Positions 36,831 to 48,933 of a DNA stretch of 64,000 nt are shown in pieces (position 1 is the stretch's first letter; each line of letters begins with the position of its first letter). This DNA is from Phanerochaete sordida (Eukaryota; Basidiomycota; Agaricomycetes; Polyporales; Phanerochaetaceae). The stretch is taken from the NCBI GenBank assembly GCA_019973155.2, contig BPQB01000001.1:1-64000 (forward strand). Direction: 5' to 3'. Below the pieces are notes generated by a model. That model made no database searches, was not told the DNA's origin, and worked only from the letters and a program-made list of their open reading frames with translations. The translations under genes and the position numbers were made by a program.

Positions 36831-39800
36831 CTACACATTCGGGGCTGCTTCTGTTTCGACATCCTCCGGGAAGAGCTCCTTCCTCGCGCGGTCCGCCTCG
36901 TCCTCCTGGCTGCCCAAAGCTTCCACGCTCTCCGAGGGCACAGCGTCGCTCTGCGGCTCCTCGGCCGCCGCCGGCGCGGGCGCCTGGCTCTTCGCGTCGA
37001 CCTTCTTGTCGAAGATGTCCCTGCCGGGCTCGGCTTGGCCGAAGTCGACAGAGGTCGTGTCGACCTCGATCTCTTGGGCTGCGTTCGCGTACTCATTCAT
37101 CGCCTCCTGAGCGGCACCGCGTCCGCCCACGGACGGAATCGCGATGGATGGAGCTGGCGTAGCGGCACCTGCGAGCGAGTCGTACTGGGAGTACTGTAAA
37201 ACTGTTAGTTAGCTGGTATATACTGATCAGAGTGGCTACATACCGAGTCCAAGAAGTCGGTGCTGGAGGATCACGAGGGAAGTCAGCGAGCAGGTCGAGG
37301 GTTTTCGAGACGATACATACCAGGAGAAGTCCCAGGTCTTCATCCACTGCGCGTTCTGGCACTTCGCTCTCGTCCAGGGGTTGCCATACACCAGCGGGCT
37401 GAAGTACACGTAGTTCCAGATGGCGACGACGAGCAGCACTGCGGCGATCTGCAAGCGGATGCGCGGACGAAGTGTCGAAGTGACGAGATCGAACACACTG
37501 CATGCGAGCAGAATCGCAAAGTACAGAGCGGGGAAGTAATGGTGCAGGAAGAGCTGACGCGCCATCAGGTAGAAGGGGAGATAGTGCAGCGCCCAACCCA
37601 GGAAAAGGAAACCGCAGAGCGTGTCGTACTTGACGACCTTAGCTGTAAACAGAGATAAATCAGTGCTACGTCCAAATGATGAAAACGCTGGACGTACTGT
37701 TCTCGAAGTCACGGTACCCACGCTTCGCGCGCAGAATGAGGAAGCCGCGGACTGCGATGTACATGAACACCGACGCGGAGCTGAGCCACCAGATCATCGG
37801 GTTGCCGAGCAGGTAGATCTGACGGTGGTTCTTGACCCAGAAGTTCTGCGACGACAGTGAGCGTTACGTTTGAGCCGCATGTTTGGCACACTTACAATGC
37901 CACGGCGCATACGGGGCCAAGAATCGGGCCGCGAGTCGAAGGTGTGGCGGTCAGTGAGGCCGGCGTTGGTGGTCCACATGACTTGCTGGAGCTCCAAGAA
38001 CTTCCGAATGAAGCCAGGCTTGTGGTAGTTGACCTTGGGTGCGTCCTCAGGGACTAGAAACGCATGATCAGCCACAGCACCTGCTAAACCAGTAGCTGTC
38101 GCTTACAGTTCGGGTGATCGGCGGTCTCGATATACCACAGCGAGTTGGCCATCACCGCGTTCTTGTTGCAGGTGACCTCCTGTTGCTCGTACGCCCAGTC
38201 GGGCAGCTTGACCTTGTGCGAGAACAGGTGGCATCCCGTGAGAGCGTGGCGCAGCCTGAACTGCGTTTTGAGGGTCTTGACACGCTTCCAGGACTCGGCG
38301 TCGCGCGGGTCACCCTTAACGATCTCGACAATCCAGTCGTCGTTGGCGTCGCCGACGAAGTTGGGCATGCCGTACGCAGAGACCTCCTGCTGGAAGTCGA
38401 CATCCGACACCGGCGGGCGGTAGTCGTGCGAGTGCAGAGATTTGTCCGTCGAGATGTGGCGCAGCTTAATGCGGCTGCCGATGGTGAGGTATTCAATAGG
38501 ATCGACGTCCCAATCCAGGTAGGGGTTGCCCTCCTGGGTGCCGTTGACGATGCGCCAGTCATTGTTAGAGTCGCGGTGGGGATACAGGGTAATTTGTTGC
38601 TCTGTGCTGAAATGTCAAGCGACATAAGAATGCGCAAATCAAGTTAAGCTTACGTTGGCTTCCACCGGGGTAGTTGTGCGGGTGCGAGTGCAGGTAGCCT
38701 CCCTGAGTGTTGACATGACGCAATGTGACCTGGGAACCAAACGCCACGTCTGATGACTGATCAGCCAAGTTGAATCTTCAAAGTGACAGATCTTACCAGC
38801 GAAGGTATCTTGCATGCCGCGGCCGCGGAGCGTGTGCTGGAATTCAGAGCTCATAAAACCGTCGCCCTCTCCGGAGTTCGAGAGAATGGCGAAGTGGATC
38901 CAGAACATGTACATATAGAAGAGGGCGGGCAAAGCGATGAGGCAGATAGCCCTGGCCATGAAGTGTCGCAGCCAGATTCGTGGAGTGACGCGCAGATCGG
39001 CGAGCAAATCCCAAAGCTGCTTGATCGTGCCGAGACCGACAGTGGCGATGGTAAAGAGACCGACCCATTTGCAGCTGACAACAGCACCGAGCGAGAGACC
39101 GGTCAGGCCGAGCCAGACCCACCAGCTCTCGGTAAAGGGCTCGCGCTTGTCTTCGTTGCAGAAGCCAGTCCAGACGAAGACCGTGAGCGCCGTGAAGAAG
39201 ATAAGTGGCGAATCGAGGAGGATGTGCCGTGACTGTGTGATCATGCCATTTTCGAAGGTTATGAAGAGGGAGGCCAGAAGCGCGGTCGTCGCGCGGCAGT
39301 CGAGGGCGCGAAGCGTCAGATACGATAGCGGGACCGTCAAGACACCAAGCAAGGCGGGGACAAGGCGCATGGCGACGTATGGCACATTTTCGTATGGCCT
39401 ACAAAAGCCATCAGGAGGAATGATGTTCAATTTGGGGGGCACACGCACTTCGCGATGTCCTTGAAATCGAAGTCGCCGTCATAGCCGAATATGAAGGCCG
39501 CAAGTGTGATGAGGAGTTTCGCGAGAGGCGGGTGGACGTCCACAAAGTATGAGGACTTGATATATCTTGACGCGAACTTGCCAAAGTGGACCTCATCGAA
39601 ACTAGACGAAGAGATATGTCAGTGACCGCCGAGTGCAGAGACGCGGAAAGTGCTGCGCAGAGCAGCCCGCTGGCAAGCATCAAGACGCGTTCGGGGTGTC
39701 GAGCACGTCGTAAAGCCTTGAATCATGTGAACTAGCACTTACACGACGCTGTCTGGTTGGGATATGCGGAACAAGCGAACTCCGAAGGCGATAATGACAA

Positions 39801-40020
39801 TCACAGCCAGTAGCTTCCACTCGGCTGGTGCCAGGTTTACTCCCCCCGGCGCATGTCCGTGTGCCTGCGCCTTGCGGCTAGGTCCATATCCTCGTGAGGC
39901 CGCCGCCCTCCGTTCGTCTGCATCGAGATGGTCGCCCTTGAGGTTAGGGAATCTAGGCGCAGCATGGAGGAGGCTTGGGGGCGGTGACGCCGCTCTGCGG
40001 ACGCGCACACCGGCCGACAT
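36831..40020 (-). CDS. Protein O-mannosyltransferase, probably Pmt2 type
   Basis: ER membrane enzyme that transfers mannose from dolichol-phosphate-mannose to Ser/Thr of secretory proteins. The N-terminus is cytosolic, then the first membrane span (WKLLAVIVIIAFGVRLFRI). The luminal loop has the catalytic acidic pair in FDEVHFGKFASRYIK. Several spans follow, then three MIR repeats (HVNTQGGYLHSHPHNYPGG; IKLRHISTDKSLHSH; RLRHALTGCHLFSHKVKLPD). C-terminal spans include NFWVKNHRQIYLLGNPMIWW and LHYLPFYLMARQLFLHHYFP. YEQQEV and NTQGGYLHSH point to the Pmt2 subfamily, but Pmt1 is not excluded. The tail beyond the usual end (about 95 residues, acidic, Ala/Glu-rich) is unusual. About eight short introns. 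No break seen. Confidence 0.85.
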
Positions 40021-40279
40021 GACCAGTGCTTGGAAGAGGTCAAGCCAAGAGGTATTATACGATTTAAAGAGAGACGAGAAGAGGTGGAGGAAGGGCTGGA
40101 GGCAGGTCGACGTGGAGGTTACGGTTCACGGCCTTTCCTCGACGCATCTCTGGATAGTCCTGACCCCAGCGTAGGGTTGACTACGAGATTATTACCGTGG
40201 GAATGCAGACCGCATATGGACTTGCTTGCATATTCCAGAGGCTCGCGACTGGCCTTGCATTTACGACACTTCCTCCACC
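40021..40279. promoter_or_regulatory. Divergent promoter region Pmt - CCT2
   Basis: 259 bp between divergent start codons. The CCT2 start has the good context CCACCATG. No specific factor site recognised. Confidence 0.45.
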
Positions 40280-42323
40280 ATGTCCATGCACATCTTCGGC
40301 GCAGAGGTACGCTCTATACGCGGCATACGCACCTTGTATGTTGAGCTCAAATTTTGATCACAGGCAACAGAGGAGAAGGCTGAGAATGCGCGGCTCTCCT
40401 CCTTCGTCGGTGCGCTCGCACTGGGCGATCTCGTCAAATCGACTCTCGGTCCCAAGGGCATGAACAAGATCCTGCAGTCCGCATCCACTGGCGAGATCAG
40501 CGTGACAAACGACGGCGCTACCATTCTGAAGTCAATACAGCTCGATAATGCTGCCGCTAAGATCCTCGTCAACATCTCGAAAGTGCAGGATGACGAAGTC
40601 GGTGACGGAACAACAAGTGTCTGCGTGTTCGCCGCAGAGCTGCTGAGGGAGGCCGAGAAGCTTGTGGCACAGAAGATTCACCCGCAGACCATCGTCGAGG
40701 GTTACCGGATCGCCAGTGCTGCGGCTCTGAAGGCACTGGAGAAGTCTGCGACCGACAACTCGTGCGTGACACGCGAATATCTCCCGAGAGCTGCACTAAA
40801 TCGATACCATTAGACAAGATCAGGCAAGATTCAGACAGGACCTGTTCAACATCGCTCGGACGACCCTGTCCTCAAAAGTACTGTCGCAAGACAAGGATTA
40901 CTTCGCTAACCTTGCCGTTGACGCGGTACTGAGGCTGAAGGTACGCGTGAATACTCTGCAACAAAATATTATCTGACTGCTGTTCAGGGCTCGACCGACC
41001 TTGAACACATCCAAATCATCAAGAGAGCAGGTGGCAAGCTTACCGACTCTTACCTCGATGAGGGTACGCGTCAATTCCTCATACAGGCCCTGCGTGTCAT
41101 TCACAACGATCATAGGTTTCATCCTGGACAAAACCATTGCTGTCAACTCACCCAAACGCCTCGAGAATGCGAAGATCATGATTGCTAACACATGTTAGTC
41201 AGACCAGTGCTGAATGAGAGCCGAAGTACTGACTTTATGCAATCTAGCTATGGACACTGACAAGATCAAGGTCTTCGGCGCGCGTCTGAAGGTCGACGGT
41301 ACTGGCAAGCTCGCTGAGCTCGAGCGTGCTGAGCGTGTAAGTACTATTTACACGCTCCGGTCGGGCTGGCCATCTTATCTTGTTCACAGGAAAAAATGAA
41401 GGCGAAGGTCGACGCCATTGCTGCGCATGGCATCAACTGCTTCGTCAACAGGCAGCTCATCTACAACTACCCCGAATCCTTGCTTGCGGAGAAGGGTATC
41501 ATGGTCATCGAGCACGCAGACTTCGAGGGCGTCGAGCGTCTGTCGCTTGTGACTGGCGGTGAGATTGCCAGCACCTTCGAACGGCCAGACCTCGTCAAGC
41601 TCGGTCAGTGCGAGCTTATTGAGGAGGTCATGATTGGTGAAGACAAGGTACGCGATCCACGCCACTAACTTTCATCCGTGGCTGACCTCTCTGTGCAGCT
41701 GATCAAGTTCTCCGGCGTTGCCGCCGGCGAGGCCTGCACCGTCGTTCTGCGCGGCTCGACGAACCAGATGATTGACGAGGCTGACCGGTCACTGCACGAC
41801 GCGCTCTCGGTCCTGTCGCAGACCGTCAAGGAGACGCGCGTCGTGCTCGGCGGCGGCTGCTCCGAGATGCTCATGAGCTGCGCCGTCGAGGAGGAGGCCC
41901 GCACGATTGAGGGCAAGAAGGCGATCGCCGCCGAGGCGTTCGCGCGCGCGCTCCGCCAGATCCCCACTATCCTTGCAGACAACGCCGGCTACGATTCGTC
42001 CGACCTCGTCTCCCGTCTCCGGGCAGCGCACTTCGAGGGCAAGGCGGACGCTGGTCTCGGTACGTCGGTGTCAATTCTATGTCTAGACCATTGCTCATCG
42101 TTGGCACGCAGATATGAACCAGGGTTCCATTGGCTCGATGAGGGAGCTCGGTATCACGGAGAGCTACAAGCTCAAGCGCCAGGTCGTCCTGAGCGCAAGC
42201 GAGGCTGCCGAGATGATCCTTCGGTAAGTCATTCGTTTATCTGTGCCACTTCAGGTCAACTCATGTTTTGGCAGGGTGGATGACATTCTGCGGGCGGCGC
42301 CGCGCAGGAGGGAAGCTGTATAA
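40280..42323 (+). CDS. CCT2: T-complex protein 1 subunit beta (chaperonin CCT2)
   Basis: Beta subunit of the eight-member cytosolic chaperonin ring that folds actin and tubulin. Exon 1 encodes MSMHIFGAE; an intron leads to [19 protein letters not shown]. The ATP-site motifs [17 protein letters not shown] and [11 protein letters not shown] are intact. Later blocks are [70 protein letters not shown], the C-terminal [13 protein letters not shown] and [18 protein letters not shown], and finally [15 protein letters not shown]. About eight introns of typical length. The client actin is encoded about 7 kb away, which is probably coincidence. Complete gene. Confidence 0.95.
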
Positions 42324-43321
42324 TAATAGAGTCAATAAATCGCTAATACAATCGAGTCGCACGACTGCTAGACAAGCTCCCACAAGCAGTGGCTGGACAC
42401 GCTGTAAACGACCTGTGCAGGTGGACAGTGTCCGCACGCTTCATGAGAGCGACCGGTGTGTGCAATTATGGGCTGGACAGGTCAGCTGTCCCGATACTAA
42501 CTTGAATGCCTCCTTGATCTACATACGTACAGTGTCATACATCTGACGTTGTATGGTGCGTAGGATCTTGACACGTCTACAGGGTACATTGATATGCTTA
42601 CTGTTGCATAAGATCCCGACGTGCCAGCGAAATCACGTATACGTGAGGGACCCTTGCAGCGTCTGGCGTCGGCCAGAACCACCCGGACTGTGGGAAGTAC
42701 TTCGTCATCTTCCCGGTGAACCTTCCCTTTGTGATTTCTATCGCGAAGCTCTTCACCACTCAGGCGAGTCGCTTTAGGTTTTGCTGATAGGCTACAATGG
42801 AGCTTCTTGCTTACTTCGACGGTTCTCAGCTTGCTGACGCGAAGGGCTCATGGCTGTCGTCAATACGATCTGTGCGACCTACATGAGCCCGTGGGAGGAT
42901 GTGTACACCTGGGGTACTAATCTCCTCAGGCTCGCCTGTGGGCGCGGTTCTCTGTCAACTACTGGGACCGCGAATTGAGCGAAGCGACCAACCAAGAATA
43001 TACTCGCCTTGTCATTGCGGATTGTCAGGAGCTGGTCAGCACCGTTGTTTACCTGCATCTCTCCCAACAGCTGCTCTCACTGCATCTCACGGTGCCGGGT
43101 CAGAAGCCAGTCCTTCCAGGTGACATGCACCCTGCCCCAACGGCGCTCGTACGCGGTGGTTTTCGCCAGCGATTGTACAATTGAACATAGTCAAGCTCTG
43201 CTGCGAGCTATGTCTTCATGTCTCTATATAACACTCAAGGTCGCCATAATCTCGGGCAGCTCTGCAGAGCTTCCTCTCCGCTACTGATCTCCAAACCCTG
43301 AAGACCATACATTTTGCAACG
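42324..43321. other. Spacer CCT2 - O-methyltransferase, with possible decayed gene
   Basis: About 1 kb. A frame around 42918-43184 (ARLWARFSVNYWDRELSEA and onward to TAA-free end TGA 43182-43184) has coding-like composition, vaguely like a glutathione S-transferase helical domain. It has no start, and nothing joins it to the short ATG frame at 42797. I treat it as a possible relic, not a gene. Confidence 0.3.
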
Positions 43322-45298
43322 ATGAACGGAAGGTGCGGCGCCCCTCCACTACCGCAGTGCGCACGCTCACACCTTCGCAGTGCCACCCACAGCGGCCTCG
43401 CCGAGCTCAAGGCCCTGTCGAGCATCATCCAAGATGCCGTCAAGTCCATCGAGTCCTCAGTCATCGCACAGAACGCAGACTTCCCGTCGCTCCACACACC
43501 CATGACTCCCGAGTCCGAAGCGGCGCGCAAGCTTCCGGGCGTCGAGCAGGCCACCGCGCAGATCGTCGCTGCCGCGTACCAGCTCATGCAGTCTGCGCGG
43601 GCGCCGGCATCTACCGCTGTTGCGGTAGCGCTTCAGGCGGGTCGCATACCTCTGGCCTTGCGTGAGAGCTGTCTGACGCAGGCCATACACAGTATACCTT
43701 GTGCGCTGCCCTCGGTGTCGCGACTACGGCAAACGTCGCCGAGGCCCTGACGGAGGCAGGACCCAAGGTGTGTCAAAGACGCTAGCTTTGGAAGGCTCTT
43801 CTTGACCCGGTGTGCGCAGGGTGCCCATGTCAACGACCTCGCGAAGGCAAGCAACATCGACGCAGCCAAGCTCGGTCAGTCGATCGTGCATCGCTCAAGG
43901 AGTCCCTGGCTTACTGTCATCTAGCACGCGTCCTTCGCCTTCTTGCCACAAACCACATCTTCACTGAAATTTCGCCGGATGTGTTCACCCACAACCGCAT
44001 CTCTTCTTCTCTTGACACCGGCAAATCCGTCAAGGATATTCTTGCGAGGTAACATTGCCTACCTACTCATGAATTTCACGATTGACAAGTGAGCATTGCT
44101 CAGCCCCAAGTCCAAGCACGATGGGACAACTGGTATCGCTGCTGTCATAGGACATGTGTGAGCATTCCATGTTATGCCACCGTGAATGCTTCTTGCTCAC
44201 CTGCGGTGCAGCACCGACGAGGCTCTGAAAACAGGTGGATATCTGGAGGACGCCCTTTTTGATCCCAAGATCGCCAAGTCTTACGACCCGACCGAAACTG
44301 CCTTCAATCTCGCCTTCAACACCAAGCTTTCGGCGTGGCAATGGTTGGAGACCCCCGAGAACGCGCACCGCCTCACTCGCTTCGGACTTGCTATGCGCGG
44401 CGCGCGGCAGGCGACCTCGCCAGACGCAATTCTCGACGGTAGGTGGCGCCGTGCACCGCGGTTGATCACGTACGCGACGAACTTACCAACTCTCAGGGTT
44501 TGGTTGGAAGAGCTTGGCGCAAGACGCCCTGGTCGTCGATGTTGGAGGCGGTATCGGGTCACAGACAGTCAAAATTGCGCAGAACAATGCCCACCTGCGC
44601 TTCGTGATCCAGGATCGGGAGCCCGTGACGAAGGATGCCGCGGTGGTAAGTGATGTCTGGGCTATCGCTGAGACTCGCTGATCACCTGGATAACTCGTTA
44701 TTCCCCAGTTCGTCAGCAGCGAGGTGCCCGGCGCTTTGGAGTCTGGCCGTATCAAGCTTCAACGTATGTGCAACGTTCTCTGTTACCGACAGCAGTCACT
44801 GAACGTGGTTCAGCCCATGACTTCTTCGCTGCGCAGCCCGTGAAGAACGCCGCCGTCTTCCTTCTGCGCAACATCATCCACGACTGGCCAGACAAGGAGA
44901 GCGTGCAGATCTTGCGCAGCCTGCGCGACGCGGCGGCCCCGGAAACACAGCTCGTCGTCGTCGACAACCTCATGTCGTATGCCTGCGAGGACAAGGCCGA
45001 GGAAGGCGTCCCAGGCGCACAGCTGCCCGCGGTCCCTTCGCCCCTGCTGCCGAATATGGGACACGCCGCGTCTCCGGCGTACAGCGCAGATATCCAGGTA
45101 TGTACGTTTCGTCAGCGGAGTAAGTAGCGAGAGCCGCAACTAAGGTATGCGTTCATGCAGATGCTGGAGTTCTTCAATGGCCAAGAGCGCACGATCTCGC
45201 AGCTCAGAGAGCTGTTAGTGCAGGCTGGTTGGAAGCTGGTCGGGGTTCACCGCAGTCCTGCTATGGGGGCAAGCAAGGCCTTCGCTGTTCCTGCTTGA
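43322..45298 (+). CDS. O-methyltransferase (class I SAM, COMT/hydroxyindole type)
   Basis: Small-molecule O-methyltransferase, likely methylating a phenolic or polyketide hydroxyl. The N-terminal dimerisation part (LAELKALSSIIQDAVKSIES) and winged-helix region (LGVATTANVAEALTEAG, ARVLRLLATNHIFTEISPDV) are followed by the catalytic domain: GFGWKSLAQDALVVDVGGGI, FVIQDREPV and LRNIIHDWPDKESVQILRSL, with the catalytic His of the family in IIHDWPD. The C-terminus QMLEFFNGQERTISQLRELL ends at AFAVPA. About nine introns. A 48-nt in-frame segment at 43333-43380 (GTGCGG to CGCAG) is probably an intron, giving an N-terminus MNGSATHSGLAELK. No other biosynthetic gene adjoins it. Confidence 0.85.
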
Positions 45299-45603
45299 TG
45301 TCTCTTGGTCACGAAACCGCTTTCTCTACCTTGTACAGTACAGAACGATGTAGCAGCCCTACGCTGGAATGCGAGAAATGATACCGTACCCTCAACGATT
45401 CTCGACGAACCCTGGCGATACACCGTCAGCTGCGATCCAGGCATGAGTATGTATGGCGAGTGAATTTTCAGACAGAGATCCCAGAACAAGTAAATATTGC
45501 TGCAAGAAATACACAGCGAGCGAGACTGCTCGGGCACGTCACTGTCCACATGTACATGATATCTGTTGGTCACGACGTTGATTCGGGGCGGCTGGCCACT
45601 AAA
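45299..45603. other. Convergent spacer O-methyltransferase - IFI6-like gene
   Basis: About 305 bp holding both 3' UTRs. Nothing else seen. Confidence 0.4.
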
Positions 45604-46265
45604 TCAGTTTGGTGGCTGACCACCGCCTTGATGCGGAGGCTTGCCACCGCCTTGGTTCGGAGGTTGGCCACCACCTCCATTCGGCGGCTGGCCGCCACCT
45701 TGGTGCGGTGGCTGCTCACCACCTTGGTTCGGAAGCTGGACTTGGTTCGGGGGCTGGCCTTGCCGGAAGCCAAGCCACGCACCGAGCCCCATCACAGCAC
45801 TTCCGAGCCCCGTCACCACGGCGGAGGGCGCGACGATCGTCATGCCCGCCGCCTGCAAGAGGGAGAACAGCCCGCCGGTCCGCGCGCCCCAGAACACGGA
45901 CTGCAGCAATGGCGCCAGCGTGCCTATACCACGATGCGCTCAGCTGAACTCAATCCCAGATCACGCTCGACGACGTACCAGCGATGGGCCCGAGGGGCCC
46001 AAACCCGGCTGCGAGCAGGAGCGCGGCCTCGACGGCAGGGATGACCACCACGCCCCCGCCGACCACAAGCGTGATGCCAGCCAGTGCGGCAAGGCGTGGA
46101 TATTGTGCGCGTAGTTGATTTGCGCGTTGTTGCACGTTTTGTACAGCCTCTGAACCCCACTTCAGCGATCGAACGTACAAAACCCTCTCTGTTCTGCGTA
46201 CGTTGGATTTGCTGCAGGTTGCCCTGCACCGCTATTGGGGGGTGCACCGGTTGTGGCTGGGCCAT
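45604..46265 (-). CDS. IFI6/ISG12-like small membrane protein
   Basis: Small protein of the interferon-alpha-inducible 6/27 (IFI6/ISG12) family, which in animals sits in mitochondrial or inner nuclear membranes; the fungal role is unknown. The N-terminus MAQPQPVHPPIAVQGNLQQI is joined by a 52-nt intron to AVQNVQQRANQLRAQYPRLA. Next come two hydrophobic segments typical of the family: ALAGITLVVGGGVVVIPAVE with AALLLAAGFGPLGPIAGTLA, and GGLFSLLQAAGMTIVAPSAV with VTGLGSAVMGLGAWLGF. GFGPLGPIAG is the family signature. The last 45 residues are a Gly/Gln/Pro repeat. The hydrophobic core is intact. The repeat tail is not usual for the family. Confidence 0.8.
45607..45760 (-). repeat. Coding minisatellite (GGGQPPNQ type)
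   Basis: About six imperfect units of 21-27 bp encode GGGQPPN/GGGKPPH/GGEQPPHQ variants at the C-terminus of the IFI6-like protein. Units differ by single bases while the reading frame stays open, as expected for in-frame slippage in a coding tail. Confidence 0.7.
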
Positions 46266-46735
46266 GTTGGGGTTTTGACTGGATTGCCAACAGAAGCAGA
46301 ACCGCTCTCGCGTGAGCGCGACGATTCTTGGCAGAACTGCTGCTGCTCACCTGTGTTGCTTGGAGTAATGGGGGACGGCGGTAAGATGAGGGACACATCC
46401 CCAACGCAGAGTCGACGGCCAGCTTTATAGGAGTTTCCTAGAAGGTTTAATTTCCCATGAGATTGCCACGCTGTAGAGGGCAACACCACTGCCTGGCAAG
46501 GAGACGAAGCTGTCCAAACATTTAGAGTGCCATCGCAGGATCTGCAGAAATTGCGGATTTAAGCCGCTGGATTGATGCAGCGACCAGCTACCATTTGTCC
46601 CAATCAGCACCCTAGCACTTCTCGAGAGTATGGATTAACATCACACGGCAGCGCATTGAGCTTATAACTCTTTTATTGCGGTAAGTCTAGAACCAAAGAG
46701 TGTATCCGACTAAATCCATTTTAAGACAGCTGCGC
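46266..46735. other. Spacer IFI6-like gene - MDH1
   Basis: About 470 bp: promoter of the IFI6-like gene and 3' UTR of malate dehydrogenase. No gene seen. Confidence 0.4.
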
Positions 46736-48025
46736 TCATGACTGAGCAGCGAAAGCGTTGCCCTTCTCGATGTTCTTCTTGAGGTCGGGCAGGCAGGCAG
46801 CGAGGAGCTTCTCCTCCTCAGCGGAGAGAGGGCCGACAGGGTGGATCTTCTCGACACCGTTAGGCTAGACGAGAGTCAGTACAAATATGGGATGTGTAGA
46901 AACGTGACACGTACGCCGAGCTCAACGTTGGAAGAGAAGTACTCGAGGCCCTCCTTGGCGAAGAGGTCGCTCTTGACGAAGGTCGGGGTGACAACACCCT
47001 TCTCGCCGGAGAGACCGCGGAGGAGCGCGTCGGTGAACTTCGCGCCGGCGTACGCCATGGAGAGGGTGGCAGAGCCAGCGCCGTCCTTGGCCTTGACGAC
47101 CTCGTCACCACCGAACTGGATGCGGTGGACGAGCTTGTCGTAGACCTCGCCCTTGACGGCCTTGCCGTGGGCGGTCTGCGAGAGGAGGGGGACAATCGTC
47201 GAGCCGGAGTGGCCGCCGACGACGGTCACCTTGCACTCGTCGGGGTGCGCGCCGGTGACCTCCGAGAGGAAGCGCGCGGCACGGACGACATCGAGGGTGG
47301 TGACACCGAAGACGCGGCGGGGGTCGTAGACACCGGCCTTCTTGAGCGTCTCGGAGACAATGGGGACGGTCGAGTTGACGGGGTTGGAGATGATGAGGAG
47401 GTGCGCCTCGGGCGCGGAGCGAGCAACGGCCGCGGCGAGGTCGCGGACAATCGACGCGTTGGTCTAGACGCGATCGCTCAGACACAGTCACGGACGCCGC
47501 GTAAAACATACGACTCACGTTGAAGAGGTCATCACGGGTCATCTAGACACGGATTTAGTACGGAAAAGTGTGAGAAGACATGTTCGCGACTTACGCCAGG
47601 CTACACCAGAAAGTCGTATGAGCATCGCGTTCGTACTGCAGGCGCTGTAAAACGTACCTTGCGGGGGACACCGGCGGGAATGACAACGACCTTGACACCC
47701 TCAAGGGCCTGGTCGAGCTGGTCTGCGGGGTAGCCCTTGACCTGAAGCGCACGTCATTAGACAGCGCACACACGCGACGCGGGTCGCACAGACGCACCTC
47801 AGACTGGCTATCGATGTGGCTGACATCGGCAGCGACACCAGGCGCGCCGCGGATGTCGTAAAGGCTGAGCGACGTGACGAGCTTGTTCTGCTTGAGGAGG
47901 AGCGAGAGAGGCTGGCCGATGCCTCCACCAGCGCCGAGGACGGCGACCTTGGTCTGGCGAGCCGCCGACGAGGAGAACTGGCGGGACTGGGAGGAGAGGG
48001 CACGGGCAGCAGAGCGGGAGAGCAT
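46736..48025 (-). CDS. MDH1: Malate dehydrogenase, mitochondrial
   Basis: NAD-dependent malate dehydrogenase of the citric acid cycle. The N-terminus [20 protein letters not shown] is an Arg/Ser-rich mitochondrial presequence. The NAD fold starts [20 protein letters not shown], with the acidic end of strand 2 in LYDIRG. The loop [20 protein letters not shown] is assembled from four exons: after GVPRK comes a 6-nt exon (47595-47600, CCTGGC = Pro-Gly), then a 24-nt exon (47519-47542, MTRDDLFN), then NASIV. The proton-relay His is in [17 protein letters not shown]. It ends [14 protein letters not shown]. All introns are GT-AG and 50-60 nt. The gene looks complete; the tiny exons are essential for the substrate-binding Arg. 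Confidence 0.95.
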
Positions 48026-48933
48026 CGTGCACGTCGTCGAAGGGCGAAGTGAAAAGGTAAGGGGTGGTAAGAACTCAAGATGCAGCTGCGCGTCTCACGC
48101 CTTTATATCCGCCTCGGGACGGTTCGGGCCTGCACGTCACACCCGGTCCTCGACGTCCACGTCGGTTTCGGCGGCGACAGCGATCCTATAATTCCGAACA
48201 CTCCAGGCCGCACACTGTCTGCAGCATGCGTAGATTGGTGGTTCAATGCATAATGCTCATTGCGCATTCGTAGTGCGCGCGCGCTGCCTTTCCACAGCTT
48301 CGATCCTAGCCGTCATGCAAGAACATTCGCCAGGCTGCGCTGGGTTATCTGAAGACAAGTCGACTCTGCGCTTGGCGACAAACACGCTAGCTGAGAGAAG
48401 GTAGTGAGTCTCGACGAGAGGCTTTGCACCCATAAGCATATGCGAAAGTGCGATTTCGGGCGAGTTTCGTATGTTATGCCCGTCACGCGCGGGCTGGTTC
48501 AATCCCGACATGGTGACTGCCAAGGTCACGGACAGCAAGGTAGACACTACGCTGCTGGTCAACAGGGCCCGGTTCGTAGCGGATGGGCGTGGCCAAGGAG
48601 GTCGGCAAGGTCGGTTGTGGGGGAAGGTTTCGGTGAGAGCAAGGTAAACAGTGTTAAAGCCCCAGTCTGTCCACGTTGTGGCGAGGCCGTTCCCGTGTAT
48701 CTGTCTTGTATTTCTGGTCGTCAGAGTCGCTAGTGGTGGTCTGCACTAAAAGCCAAATAATATTGTCGAGGACCGCGGTGGGAAGGCAGGCGTCTGAGCT
48801 GGGGAACGCGTCGCTGGCGCTTGCGAGTCCGACGCGTCAGCGGAATTCCATCACTTGTCCCCGACGCTGACCTCCGCGTTCCCCTCTACCTCTACCCATT
48901 TCTTCCTATTTCCTCTAGATTCTCTTGCCCACC
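48026..48933. other. Divergent spacer MDH1 - RPN10
   Basis: About 900 bp between divergent starts. No supportable reading frame. A GGTTCAATCCC stretch near 48497 resembles a tRNA B box, but no A box or cloverleaf fits around it. Confidence 0.4.

Noticed and set aside
48497..48507. tRNA B-box-like GGTTCAATCCC
   Set aside because: No A box or acceptor stem fits at the required distance.
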